DNA of 64,000 nt from Trichopria drosophilae (GCA_030407085.1 CM059584.1:6634001-6698000), one strand, 5' to 3'. Shown: positions 46,575 to 58,900, counted from the stretch's first letter. Notes: generated from the letters alone by a model not told the origin. Numbers and translations are program-made.

Positions 46575-48335
46575 CGCATTACATAGATTTTTTAGGCCTG
46601 AAATTATCGAAACTTTTCAATAGATAATATATAATCTTTAAAATAAAACGGACCTCTTTTTATCGTACTAATCTTACCTATTTATTTATAATGTAAATAT
46701 AATATATAATATATAGGTACCTATTTATCTTTATAAAATATAATATAATTGCATGTTAAATGTAAATTTTGTATTGTCGATGTTGCATTGGATTAGGTAT
46801 TTCTAGTATTATTTGCTGCAATCGTCCCTTTTTTATGTGCCTTTATCGAACTATTTATGTTTTTATTACACTTCTTAATGTATATAACTTTTTGTTCATT
46901 ACTTTATATTTATATTTTGTATAGTAACCGAAACATGTATGCTAGAATGAATATCCCCATAAAGAAAGTAATTTAAATAAAATAATACAAAAATACAAGG
47001 AAAATAGTTGAATGTTGTTTTCAATAAATGTCGATAGTATCCTATAAAAATATAGGAATATAAGTAAATTGCAAAAATGATTTCGTGCGTTCCATAATTA
47101 CTAATGAAAGTAACTAACAATTATTCGAAATAATTTCAACTTATAAACTCTTTTCATAATCCCATAAAACCTAATAGTCATCGAAGACAAATTCAAATGT
47201 GTAAAACGAAAAAGTAAAATTGATCCGCCTCAAATTATAAGCAAAGTTTATTCGAATATGCCAGTAGATAGTATTGTAGTCTTTAAACATTGAATGTTAA
47301 ACACCAAATTCAGATAAAACTGCTCAAAAACTAGATTAGATATTATAACATGTCATTCGCAAAGATCGATAGTTATTTTTAAAAAGGGTTTTATTAAGAT
47401 ATTGTCAAATTTTCATCGATTGTACCTGAGAAATTGAATGAATTCTAATTAACAATATTTACTGCCGCTTTAGGAAAATTTACTAAACATTTAGTCTATA
47501 CTCAAAGGAAATAGGGCAATTAATGCATTAATGAATAACCCATTAACTTCGTCACGAGTGAATGGAATTTCCATTGTAAGAGAATTATCGCCTAGTTTCG
47601 CACACGTCTATAGTTTCCAGTTGTAACAACTATATAATTTAATCGGTTACTTATCACAGCGATATAAGGAAACATTTCAATTTATACAAGTTTATCAAGA
47701 AGGCTAGTCGATAAACCTTCGTACTTTGCAAATGCGCTAGTAAGACGTTAGGTATTCCTTGAAGATATAAAGTAATAAGATTAATATCTCCGCGGAATGT
47801 AATTCCTTAACCGGTTGTCGCTAAAAAGTTCATGTGGATGCAAAACGTGTCCTGTTTACTATACTTTTTTTTTATAATATTCATATATACGCTTATTAGG
47901 ACAAAACTCGTTTATATATAAAAAAAGTAAACTATATTTATTTTCCAAAAAGTCGTTCGCATAAAATCGGTACCCTATCGTTTTACTTGTCATCTTGACA
48001 TATTATTATAAAGTTCATCTTTTAAATGTCAATTATTTTTATCAGCTTTTAACTTAGTATTTTTGTGTAATTAATGATCAGTTGCGAATAGTTGGATTTA
48101 TTATGTAAATAGGAATCTGTCACAACTACGATTTTTAGTTTGTATTACTATTTAAATAGTATCATTGAGTATCTAATTTGTGTATTACATCCAGTATCAA
48201 ATTTCTTCTTATTTTGACTGATATCGACTTTATCAAACATCAAATTTCGTATCAAATAATAGGTTTTATTATGTTAAAGATACTTAAATTATAAATTGTC
48301 ATCTAGCCCCTTTTAATTGTTTAAATATTAATATG

Positions 48336-48393
48336 CCACTCCCGACCCCTGCAGCTCACCCCTTCCAACACCCTGTTGAGGGAGGAGGAGTGG
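48336..48393. repeat. GC-rich hairpin in AT-rich DNA
   Basis: CCACTCC (48336-48342) pairs with GGAGTGG (48387-48393), enclosing a pyrimidine-rich half and a purine-rich half that can partly pair. The block is about 65 percent GC by eye and isolated. Confidence 0.35.
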
Positions 48394-50438
48394 GGGGAAC
48401 CAGAATCCCTATAGTACCACTACTCATTACAATTTAATTTGGAATTTAACCTTAAAGATGTTTTGGCATAATAATAGAAGTTTGTGCTGAGCCCATGTCC
48501 TAATTAAATTTGAAATTGTTGTCCTTAAACTGGACAACTTTTGAGTAAAATTTTAAGAATAGTCTCACATTATTCTTACGACAATAGAAATTTGTGTTTA
48601 TTCATAACTCCGTGTAAAGATTTCAGCTTATCGCGATAAAGACATCACTTATATATCCATGACATCATCCTTGTAAAATGAAAATTAATTGCAACAACCG
48701 GACTTGCGTCTGCCGTTTTACAAAGACCACTATATCATAAACAGGTTTTGATATATTACAGATAAAAGTAAATTGTCATCAAATTAACCCAGAATGGCGC
48801 TAAAATCGATAGGGAGCAACGGAACCCACTAAAAAGCTGAACATCGAATGATTCAATTATGAATCTCGGAAAGTATCGACCTTATGATCCTTGGAAATTA
48901 ATCGTGTATATTACCCATCAGAAACAAGTATTCCCATACGTGAATGGTAAATCGTTCCCTTTATTACCTATGTGAAGCACACGTACGCAATTCTTGGCAA
49001 AGGCCCCGATACCTTGATAGAAGCCCTGCATAACCGTGGGACTTTTATTGAAAAGCAAGCACTTGTTTTACGGAGGGTAATGCTAAGTAATTTCAGTCGG
49101 TAGCTATAAGTGGCAGATGTTGACAAACTAGCCGGACCCAATTCTCTCAACGCTTTATTTGTAAGAAAATTACCAAAAGCAAATGCCCAACTCCTCGGAA
49201 CAATAGTAATACAAAAATTTCGGTACCAAGAATCGCTTTTGAATGTTATGTTTGTAACCAAAACTGTAAGAAATCACAAAATTTTATTATTGTTCATTGT
49301 GTATCATTTATAAGTAAATGAAGATCAGAAAATTGAGATTTTTGCGAAAGAATTCATTACTCAAACTGTTTAAAAAAAAATTTTCACTTAATATCGCTTA
49401 AAATTTATCGGTTTAGGGGACCCGCCGATCTCGAATTCGATGTCGGTTTTATGACATTTAAAAGGACCGCAGACATGAAATTAACTTTGGTCAAAACGCG
49501 TATCCATTTATTTGGCCATTTTCGATTTTGGAAAATCTGATACCGTATTCATAATGGAGAAACTCTCCAGTAACAAATTCTAAGTCAATTCAAAGGCAAG
49601 ACCATTGTATTCAAAGGATTAAGAGGCAAATCACTGTATCAATATCTCTATGTATTGTAAATTTGAATATTATACTTCTCTTCATCCAATGTTGCAAAAC
49701 TTAAAGTAAACTCTAATTAAAGTTTAACTACAAATAAGCGGGAATCTAATACTTACCCTTTACAACATTGTTTGCGAACAGAATGGAAATATTCCGATAA
49801 ACGATGGAAGGAATAAACAGGCTCGAAATTAATAGTAAACGCGACAATCGTAGTAGCTGGAATCGTAAATTTTAATAAGGAAAGAATATACGGACAAAGC
49901 GAGCGATCGAGAAAGGAAAAAAATAAAAAACGACAGATAGGAACTATAACGATAACGACTACTATTGCAATGGCAAAGCCAAGGTTCTGGCTTATTGTTT
50001 AACGTAGATCGTGACCGCGAACGAGCCGCGTAAGTTAACATGAGCACATAGCGGGGGTCAACGTTCCGATAGTTGATTTAATTGCGAGCTAGACTCGTTA
50101 ACCAACCCGCCGTTCCAGATCTCCCAGAGTAGAACCTATTGAAAAATTACTTCCCGACTTCAGGGGACTCGCATATTTGTTCCTACCTATAATGCACTGC
50201 CCTCCGCACGTAGTCGATAATTTTCAAAATATGTTTGCTTCCTGATTATAACAATTGAAATGAATAAATATTTAGTAAATATGGTAATAAGAATGTTTTT
50301 AGATAAATAAATGCAATTTTTGCCTTCCGCTCTCAGTATTAGTACCAGATAGTGGGCCCGACTATCTCTAAGGTTGAATTTTTGTTTACAGGTATGACAA
50401 TCTATCGGGCGTATCACAATATATATGTTCGAATTCAT

Positions 50439-53232
50439 CGCCCCATAATACTTATATTTCCGCCTTAGATACAGAATGTGCTATTATGTCACGCGCGCAT
50501 GAAAAAACCAGCTTTCCGCCCGGTAAAGTCGGTGGAAAGTGTCCGATTGCTGCCCGAAACATTTTTTCCGCCCGGTGACATTATTTAGCGTGGTGAAAAG
50601 TGTTTCTCCGCCCAGTGACGTGTGAGAAGCGGTCGTAAAACGTTTTTCCTCTCACGAGCAATTTGATAAGGGGTTTTCACCGTACAAGATTATTTCACAC
50701 TGAGGAAATTGTAAAACATGGTTTGTTTCAGCCTTTTTGCCGACTCTAAATACCACCAACCTTCGATGTAATGCTTTCGTTTCCGCCCTTGATAGTAATG
50801 TAATATTTACTCCAATTTTTTTTCTGAATCAAAATTTCAAACTTTTTAAAATTTGATATACAAAAGCTGAAAAAAAAACGTAGGGATTTTTTAATAATAT
50901 CAATTATTGCAAAAATTGTGGATATATAAAAGAAAATTGAGTATTTTTACTTGCAGTAAAAATATGCACTAAAAACTTTTGTAATAAATGAAATATGCAA
51001 CTTAAAAAATACCCTACGTCTTTCTCTAAATAATCTTGTATTATGTATAGTAAAGAATTGTGCGAGTTATGTTTTCAGCCATGTAGAAAAAAGTAGTTTT
51101 GAGAAAAATGCGTTTAACTATTTTATGAAAACTTTATGACTTCCCTCTCACGCCCGTGGGACATATACGTTCCACCTACAAAACCTCAATATCTTTAAAG
51201 AATATTAACATTTTTGACACAAATTTAGTACGTTTTATTCAGGACGCACAGAACTTTCAAAATATGTAACCAAGATCGTGTTAAAAAATTGCTATTGTTT
51301 ACAAAAATACATAAAATGTTGTTAAAAAATACGAATTTTTAAAACATTTTTAATCGCCTCAAAATTGTTATACGGGAGTTTTCGTGCTGAATACGAATCC
51401 GATGTTAGTTTTCAAAAATTCAAAATGGCGGATCCAATAGGGCGGACGACAAATGTAAAAATTAATCGGATTGACATGAAACTTGCTACTCGGGGGTTTT
51501 TGGTATCGCTGATTGCGAATATGACGTAAGTTTTAAAAAATTCAAAACGACGGGTCGAAGATATATTTGGATCACATTTGTAATCAGCGCTCCCAAAAAC
51601 CCCCAAGTAACAATTTTCAAACCAATCCGATCAATTTGTAAAAAAGTTGTCTTTTTCAAGACCCTTAAACAGCTTTCCGCAAACAAAAATTTGTTGCAAA
51701 TGACTTTTTTCTATCTTAAAATACGTTTTTTTAAGTTTACCTAATATTTGCAAGCATATTTTATTTAGTAACAATTTTATTTTGGTTATTTTAGTTTAGT
51801 AGGCTAGAACAAGTTTTTTCATCTTTTGAATTAAATTTTCTTCTTCGATTTATAAAGACAAATTGTTTTTATAAACCTCGTGAGAAGACGAAAAAAATAG
51901 TTAGGAAAACGAGTGAAGTTGTTTCTTAAACTACAAAAAATAGTAAACAGGCGCCAATTACTTTTTCTGGTTAGCATTACCATTTTAAGATAGATGATAT
52001 TCTTACAAGTTTTCTCTGTAAGAACTACGTTTTTATTTGGACCTAGGAATCTTTATTCTTAACGATTTGCAATTTTTTAAGAGTTATTTTTCTAAGTTAA
52101 CATCGTATTTTACAAAATATAAGTGTCACTAATATTTATCATGATTTATACCACATGGATACATTACTACTAATAAATTAATTGTTGAAAAAATATCTCC
52201 AATTGTACGTAACCGACAAATATGTGATAGCCGCACAAAACCAGCATTCAATTTTAGTTCAAGCTGTGATGGTCGCATTATTTATTTATTAAAATTAAAT
52301 TAGTACAATCAAGGCATGCAGAAAATCGTGCATAATGATCGAACTTGAGAAAAAAGATTCCGTGTAATTAACGCATTGCATTAACTTGTGTAGTGTTTTA
52401 ACCCCTACGTTCCTCCCGGTTATTATGAATCAATCTAATCTTCTGCTCTATAATTTTATGCAACAAAATTTGTGTTAAATTTGTACTTAACTAAACTAAA
52501 AAAATTAAAGAAATAACGCATTAGGTATTTTGTTTAAGTCGGAGATCAAAGTATAACAGATTGACATTTTTTGTTATCGGATTCTTTTTCATTAACTCTA
52601 AAACCGCAAGAAATTCTATTAAAATGCTTTTGTTTCGAATGTCATCGCATGCTACAAAAGTTACAAGTTTCGTTCCGTTACTAAAAAAGTACTGACTTTA
52701 ACTCCAAAAAGTAGCAAGAAGCATTTACAAATTTCGTCACTTCAATTAGTCTAACTAGTTAAAATTACTAGCACTAACAAGCATTAGTTTATTGGAATTA
52801 CTATTTTGTTTCATTGCATTCACTACCTCTACTTAGTAGCTGGAGCTAACAATTTTTTGCGTGTAACAACTACTAATGAATAATAAACAAGTAGTCAGAT
52901 CACAAACTAATGAATTGCAATAAAAAATTAAAAATTGAGAAGGAACATAAGGACTTAATATAGTGCAACGAAAGCTAAACAGTGTTTAGTATATTATTAG
53001 CGGTATCCATACCCTTGACCCTCTCCCTCACCCGTGCTGCAATGACATTGTTTCCGCCCTAAAAATGAAATACAGTATTCTGGCCGCTTCTGACACTTCA
53101 TCAGACAAAAAAAATGTTTCGGGCAGCAATCAGATACGTTCTACCGCTTCTCCGAGTCGATTTTCCATGCGCATACGATATAGGAGCACATTGTGTATCT
53201 ATAAAGGCAGAAAAGCAAGTATTATGGCGCGG
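50439..53232. mobile_element. 2.8-kb unit bounded by inverted repeats
   Basis: The left arm (50439-50641) and right arm (53069-53232) are inverted relatives. Shared landmarks from the outside in are CCATAATACTT, AGATACA-AATGTGCT, CGCGCATG/TGCGCATGG, the 17-bp GATTGCTGCCCGAAACA and GAAGCGG. The left arm additionally repeats a TTTCCGCCCGGTGA box three times, giving about 60 bp of extra length. The interior is mainly AT-rich and includes the satellite fragment at 51370-51650, with no transposase. It is either one long non-autonomous element or two small elements of the same family in opposite orientation. Confidence 0.5.
51370..51650. repeat. Two direct units and one inverted unit of a satellite-like repeat
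   Basis: Units of about 110-120 bp carry GGGGTTTTTGG, then CGCTGATT-CGAAT, then TTCAAAA-GGCGG. The first two (about 51373-51480 and 51485-51575) are direct. The third (51578-51640), reading TTTGTAATCAGCGCTCC and CAAAAACCCCC, is inverted. Sequences containing TTCAAAATGGCGGATCCAA are, in my recollection, widespread repeats in insect genomes. That needs a database check. Confidence 0.5.
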
Positions 53233-53819
53233 TCGATCCAAACAGAGACCGAGATGCACGCGTATTTTATTTTTTTATTAATAGTATGTCGACTTTATCT
53301 GGTATCAACAATTGCAGATTTTTTTTTCTTCCAATTTTATTCAAAATTTAAAATTTAAGGGTACTCTCCATATAATTCATGATCAAGATATTTACTATAT
53401 TCATTTTTTTGGAAAATAAAAAATCGATTTAAATAATTATTAAAGTTTTTTAGACAAAAAATTGATATATGAGTGGAAGAATCCAACAATTTGGTGTACA
53501 AAAAGCATTTCCTTTTTCATATTTATCATTGTACAGTAAGAATTGATCATACTGTCTTAATTTGAACCAGTCAAAATCGGCCTTTAAATTAAATTAGTAA
53601 TAATTTTTTCAAATTGCATTACTTAAATTTAATTTTACAATGAACAATTATTCAATTAGTAATTGGCACTCCTTGATTAGTAGTTATTATCTAATTCAGA
53701 TTTATGCTTTGCCTTAACAGCCTCATTTTATCTCCTCCTTCTTTTCCTTTCTCGGTATCAAAGCTGATTCTCTCTTTTTTTCTAAATGCACATTTTCTAG
53801 TTATTCGAGAAAACCTTTA

Positions 53820-54250
53820 GTTAATCTTGCATTTTCCATTTCACGCGTATGTTTCCCATTGTCTTGCCGCCTAAGAGCAAAACCACACCGCAACTCGTTT
53901 TGTGGAGGGCTCTAACGGCGGAGCGGTTAAAGTCTGAAAGCTGAAAGAACAAGCTATAAGGTCTAATCTGCATTTTGAACGAGCTGCAGGCGGTGCAAGT
54001 GTGTAGTTTCAACAAGGAGAAAACCATATGCACGCATGCAACAATACATACCTATATAGACACGTAAAACACGAGTTGACGGACCCAACACTCCATTTTT
54101 TATTTTTTATTCTCGTCTTGATGCACATTCTCATTCTGAGCACGGAACTGGTCGACGACGAGTGCATTCTATTGTGTTCTACTAATTCGTGACGCTGGTT
54201 TGGCGGTAAACCGCGAATCTCGATGAGGTGTGTACGGAGGCGTAAATCTG
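53820..54250. other. GC-richer island
   Basis: Contains GGCTCTAACGGCGGAGCGG and GGTCGACGACGAGTGC. The 70-codon minus-strand frame 53821-54033 has no motif. Function unknown. Confidence 0.25.
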
Positions 54251-54324
54251 TGTTGACGAAATCATATGTTTCAAGTGCATTATTAATATGTCGTTGTTTT
54301 CTGACAATTTTAAGAAATCTTTTC

Positions 54325-55215
54325 AGTGGACTTTAAATATAAAATTTATCTAATATTCTGCTCAGAAATAGGTCCGCTTTCGGAGCTCTACAGGACCTGT
54401 CAAATCGGAGACAGTAGTAAAGTGCTTTACTTAAAAATCTCATGTTTGGATACAAGGGATTTTCTCAAACATTTTAAGACGTTATAAATACTGCTCCGAA
54501 AGAGCTCTTAACGCGATCTTTATGAATGCTTATACGTTCGCTTCAAGAGCTCTCCGAGACCTCTCAAATATTGAGGTCTCAGGAAAAACCTCCTATGCAA
54601 GGAATTATTAAGATTTCTTAAACATTCTAAGATATCTTAATTAATAAACAAAAAGAGCTCAAAGGGCGTACCTTAAGCGTCTATTTTATTAGCTGTATAA
54701 AACCTCTCCAATAATATGTTAAAAAAAGAGCTCTTACGCATCAACTTTTGAAGATTTCTTAAACATTTTTACATTTTATTTTATTTTATTAAACATCTTG
54801 AATACTACTCTGAATGTATTCTTAGAGCTGTTCAACAAGAACACTTAATCGTCAACTTGAAGACCCCAAAAAGACGTCTCAAATATAAAATATGAAAAAA
54901 GAGCTCTTATTTTAGAGATTTCTTAAAAATAGTAGGTGTATAGGGTACGAATAAAAAAGAACCCTTGTAGCGATCTTTCGGAATATTTATTCGCTCACAT
55001 TACGAGCTTGAATAGATGTTTCAAATATAAAATCTTAAAAAAATCTCTTATTTCGACGCTATTTAAGATTTCGGAAATACTACTCGGAAAGAACTCAAAA
55101 AGTAGTCTTCAGGAGATCATATTCATCTAATTTCAGATATCTACGAGATATCTCAAATATGAAAACTTAAGAAAAGCTTTTATTTAAGAGATTTCATTTT
55201 CTCTATGACACAATT
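54325..55215 (+). repeat. Degenerate tandem repeat, about 150-bp units
   Basis: Roughly six units recur, each with TCAAATAT, then AAAAGAGCTCTTATTT, then GAGATTTCTTAAACATTTTAAGA, then ACTACTC-GAAAGAGCTC (given here in pieces). Anchor TCAAAT occurs near 54396, 54562, 54870, 55020 and 55155, at spacings of about 135 to 165 bp with one unit's anchor eroded near 54706. GAGCTC palindromes punctuate the array. An old satellite. Confidence 0.65.
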
Positions 55216-55641
55216 TATTTTATTATAAATTAAATTATTTTGAAATATAGATTTTTGTTGGTATTTATTTTGTATTTGCAAAAATCTCCTAATTGATCAA
55301 AATAACTAAAAATGATTGAATAAATACAGATTAAAACTAGTAATACAAGTAAGCAAAAGAAAACATTAAATATTCAGTTTCCAAAAATAATTCAACAGAT
55401 AATTATTTTTATGTAAAATTAGAATGCGCTATTTATTGCTTATTATTAAAATTATTTTAAAATACTACTATTTATAGTATATATAATCTGACAAGCTATT
55501 TAGTAATGGACTCTCAATAGGTTACAATGCTATGTCGAAATTTTCATGTAGAACAAAAAAATTTGGTATCGAAAATTATTTATAGACGACAAAAATAAAA
55601 CAATGTAATTTGTACCTAAATTAGCGTAAACAAAGATACAA

Positions 55642-55905
55642 ATGTTTACAGCGTATCGGAAACAAATAATGTCATACAATCGTAATCCCAACCATGCACG
55701 AGCATGCGTGCAGCTGAATCAAATCGTCATATATTATGAAATGACAGATCGAGCAATTACTTCTAAGAATACCCTCATGTACTCATCGCAGCAATTAACA
55801 AACTCAATTGAAAAAATTCATGATATGTTTAAAAAATTTCATAAAACAACAAATAGAAATTGCTTACAAACCATAGTTAAGAGGCAAAAACATTTTCATG
55901 CATGA
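55642..55905 (+). CDS. Coding-like ORF, 87 codons, unknown
   Basis: The frame encodes MFTAYRKQIMSYNRNPNHAR, then IVIYYEMTDRAITSKN and an amphipathic basic tail IEKIHDMFKKFHKTTNRN. It is less AT-biased than its flanks and starts at ATG, but has no domain motif. The upstream context AAATG gives no strong initiation signal. Chance or a small exon are both possible. Confidence 0.2.
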   Translation: MFTAYRKQIMSYNRNPNHARACVQLNQIVIYYEMTDRAITSKNTLMYSSQQLTNSIEKIHDMFKKFHKTTNRNCLQTIVKRQKHFHA

Positions 55906-56448
55906 GAACAATTACTAATAAAATCAAAACACAGAATTAATCAGGATCAAAATAATTTCTCCGTTATTAAGAGAAGTGCAGATATTGATCGTTCCATTCA
56001 TCTCGTTACAAGAAAATGCGTTTAATTTGTTTTCGCGGTACATGAAAATGATTTTTATTTCGTAATGTGTAATCATTTCATTAAGAATTGCTATGATAGA
56101 GTTGATAAGTTTCTGATAATATGGGCAAGATACCAATGACCCCGGAGGAAGAAAAGTTCTGTGCATTGAGAAATGTCGGCGAGTACATAACCTAGAAAAC
56201 CATCGTAACGAGAGTAAATCGACGAACGATTCAAAGTTTCACATTTTCTATTTTTTCGTTTATTACTTATCGTACGCGTATTACAGGTTCAATCTTGACG
56301 GATCTCAAGCAAATGAAAGTTTTAGATAATTTTTATGAATTAGCCATATTTTTCGTGTAATGAATTTGATGCATGAAGACATATGTATGTTCAAATTTAC
56401 AATATCAATTGTAAAATTTACAATAATTGCATTTTGGGCGGAAACGGG

Positions 56449-56671
56449 TTAATTTCTTAAATTAAGTCGATATTTGCGCCCAAAACCTTATTTTTTTATT
56501 TTGGAAACTTGCTTTTAATCAATATTGAGGTTTCAAATAAGAATTTTCTAACGTACGTTTGATCAGCTCGAAAAATTTTTCTTTAAGCCTAAAAAATCTC
56601 GACTAAAATTAAACTTTGCTGTTTGAAAGTAAGACTTTAAGCGCAAATATTGACTTAATTTAAGAAAATTA
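56449..56671. repeat. 31-bp inverted repeat around a 161-bp spacer
   Basis: Positions 56449-56479 and 56641-56671 are inverted copies with two mismatches. Both contain TTCTTAAATTAAGTC and ATATTTGCGC. A GGGCGGAAAC word lies just left. Probably the ends of a small foldback element. Confidence 0.55.
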
Positions 56672-56891
56672 GCTCAATTTTAGACTGAAATTAAGCCTTT
56701 CACGGTGCTTAATTTGTGATATAACAATTTTAAGACTTTTTTTTACTGTGAAAAAAAGGTGGCATGAATTTTATTCATAGGATGCCCGTTGTAACTCAAA
56801 AAAATCTCATCTTGACGTTTGAGTTACGTTTCTCGTATTGGAATATAAAAATTTGAGAGTTTGGGCGCCAAATTTTTTTCTCTAACCGCTG

Positions 56892-58342
56892 CACTGAGAG
56901 AAAATCCAAAATTTTCTGTGCATCAATCAAATATCTCCATACTGGATAAAGGTAGAGTAATGAAACCTTCGCTATTTTCAAGTAAAAATGTTGCAGATTC
57001 AAGGCCAAATGTCATTAATGTTCTAGAAATGATATGGAGTAGTAAAAAATCATTTAAAACCCTAACAAAATTAATCATTCCATACAACCGACGATCCGCT
57101 GAATTAGAATGAGTTATTTTTTTATAAGACATGTATTAAGCTAATTATACTGATATTCTGAAAACAATTGACCATAATTTAGTGATCAATGAATCGAATT
57201 CTATTGCAATTAAGAGGCAAAACATAATATAAGTGGAGTACAATTTTTTAACTGATTTAATTGCTTTTATGATTCATCAAGAGAAGAAATTAAGAGGACT
57301 GAAGTAATATCCATTAAATGTCTTTTATACGTCATTTATTCAACATGAAGCATGAATTGTTGTACATACCTTTCTATTAGATCATTTCAATACTGTGCCT
57401 CCTAACTTGAAGATTCCATTGGCAAGTCTGAAAAGAATACACAACAAATTTGTCAACGATTGAAATCCATTCATTCCCATGATATTATTCGGTTGATTTG
57501 GTCATGTCCCCATCCCTCATAATACTGACGGAATGTGATTGGTCAGTCAAAAACGAATGTAAAATACATGTTTGTCATAGTGCGCGCAAAATGCGATTTT
57601 ACACTTCGTTTTCAGGGCGCAAAATGCCATTTTGCGCGCACCAGGGTGCAAAATAAAAAATTTATAAATTCACGTTTAAAACGCATTCATGAAAGTTTAG
57701 AATCATTTCAATCAAATTTTATTTCTCCCGTAGAATATTTTCATGTATCCCCACTCTTCATTCTTACGTTTCCACTACCTTTCGTCGCTTGTTCTGCATC
57801 TTGTCATAAATAATTGTAATATCAGTAAGTAGTGTGATTTTTTAAATCAATTGGTAAACACGTGAATTGCGTGAAAATTTCCGACAATCTTTTCAATCGG
57901 GGGCCTTCGCCCAACAACACAAAAAATGTCGTTCGTGTCACGGGCGCAACATTTCTTGCCCACGGGTGCGAAATGTCATTTTGCGCCCTTGATACGAAAA
58001 ATACTATTATGAACGTTTAAAATGTGTTTGATCTACTTTCATTAGCAATTAAATCAGTTAAATAATTGACTCCATTTATATTATGTTTTGCCCCTTAATT
58101 GCAATAGAATTCGATTCATTGATCACTAAATTATGCTCAATTGTTTTCAGAATATCAGTATAATTAATTTTTTTCGGTTCTTAAATGCTTTTTTACTACT
58201 CCATTTCATTTCTAGAACATTAATTATATTTGTCCTTGATTCTGCAACATATTTACTTGAAAATAGCGAAGGTTTCATTACTGGACCTTGATAACCTCTG
58301 GATATATTTGATGCACAGAAAATTTTGGATTTTCCCTCAGTG
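56892..58342. mobile_element. 1.45-kb unit with 300-370-bp terminal inverted repeats
   Basis: The left arm (56891-57264) and right arm (58044-58343) are inverted copies that look more than 80 percent identical. The ends are CACTGAGAGAAAATCC and its near inverse. Shared landmarks are CCAAAATTTTCTGTGCATCAA, GTAATGAAACCTTCGC, a 10-bp TCTAGAAATG, and ATTCTATTGCAATTAAG near the inner edges. The left arm has about 70 bp absent from the right. Open frames of 83 and 151 codons run through both arms, but the substitutions show no third-position bias, so I do not treat them as coding. Flanks CGCTG and CGTTG might be a 5-bp target duplication. No transposase remains. Confidence 0.6.
57564..58001. mobile_element. 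Palindrome-cored element (copy B) inside the 56.9-58.3 kb unit
   Basis: It starts with ACATGTTT and ends CGCCCTTGATACGAAAAATA then CTATTATG, as copy A at 987-1112. GCGCAAAATGCCATTTTGCGC (57617-57637, written as GCGCAAAAT, GCC, ATTTTGCGC) is a perfect palindrome. A second, GGGTGCGAAATG-TCATTTTGCGCCC, lies at 57964-57988. It occupies the centre between the two inverted arms and is over three times longer than copy A, so it may contain an insertion or be two partial copies. Confidence 0.4.
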
Positions 58343-58349
58343 CGTTGAT

Positions 58350-58900
58350 TCAGAGGTGACGACATAGTGCGTGCGCGTGTGATGACGATTAATTTGATCA
58401 TGCAAGGGCGCTTCCAGTCAACGTATATGAAAGTTCCGCGATGGCGGGCGCGATCTGCCATACCTTTTTCACCCGCGGCTTTTGTGCGGGGACGCCTATC
58501 AAGATCGACTTTGCAGTAACTTTCATCAGATATTTCGCTGCGGCAATTACCGCTTTGCCGACGATGCGATGCAGACACTGCGAAAAGCTTGCGTATACGC
58601 AAAAAAAAAATAAACGCATTCTGCAGCCCCGCGAGACGGTGCGTTGCAACATGTGCGATCGATTTTTCAACGACTTTTGTTTTTGTTTCTTTTTACTTGT
58701 TGTTGTACACCGGAACGTTTCGCGGCATTTGTTTGTTTTGTTAGATCGATATCACCCGTGTACTTTTATAACACGTAATATTTCGAAGCTTATTTACGAA
58801 TCCTTTGTTCCAGGACGTATATTCGTTTCGATTATGAATTCTGGTGTCATCGTGTACGATTCTTTCTTCGGTCGTGCAAGCTAACGCGGGTGTAAGAAGG
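58350..58900. other. GC-rich island with frames on both strands
   Basis: CG-rich from 58430 to 58600 (GATGGCGGGCGCGATC, then CGCTGCGGCAATTACCGC). The plus-strand frame 58441-58884 (147 codons) contains MRCRHCEKL and VRCNMCDRFFND, two CxxC pairs 21-25 residues apart, before a hydrophobic Phe/Val-rich stretch. A zinc-binding fold is imaginable, but the frame has no ATG at its first codon position and the opposite strand is open too. I do not call it a gene. Confidence 0.25.

Larger units (their letters stand above)
44330..48960. other. Long AT-rich desert
   Basis: Over 4.6 kb with no frame above about 75 codons, a TTA microsatellite near 45075-45090 and TATA-type runs near 46700-46745. Two structured items stand out: the MITE-like unit at 46451-46574 and the GC-rich hairpin at 48336-48393. 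No gene is supported. Confidence 0.5.

Noticed and set aside
53065..53358. 97-codon frame
   Set aside because: Lies across the right inverted arm of the 50.4-53.2 kb unit.
56861..57112. Conserved peptide-like frame (MKPSLFSSK) in both inverted arms
   Set aside because: Differences between arms fall at all codon positions and the opposite strand is equally open, so conservation reflects repeat identity.
58147..58602. 151-codon minus-strand frame, the longest in the window
   Set aside because: It runs from a transposon arm into unrelated GC-rich DNA. The arm part exists in two copies without third-position bias.
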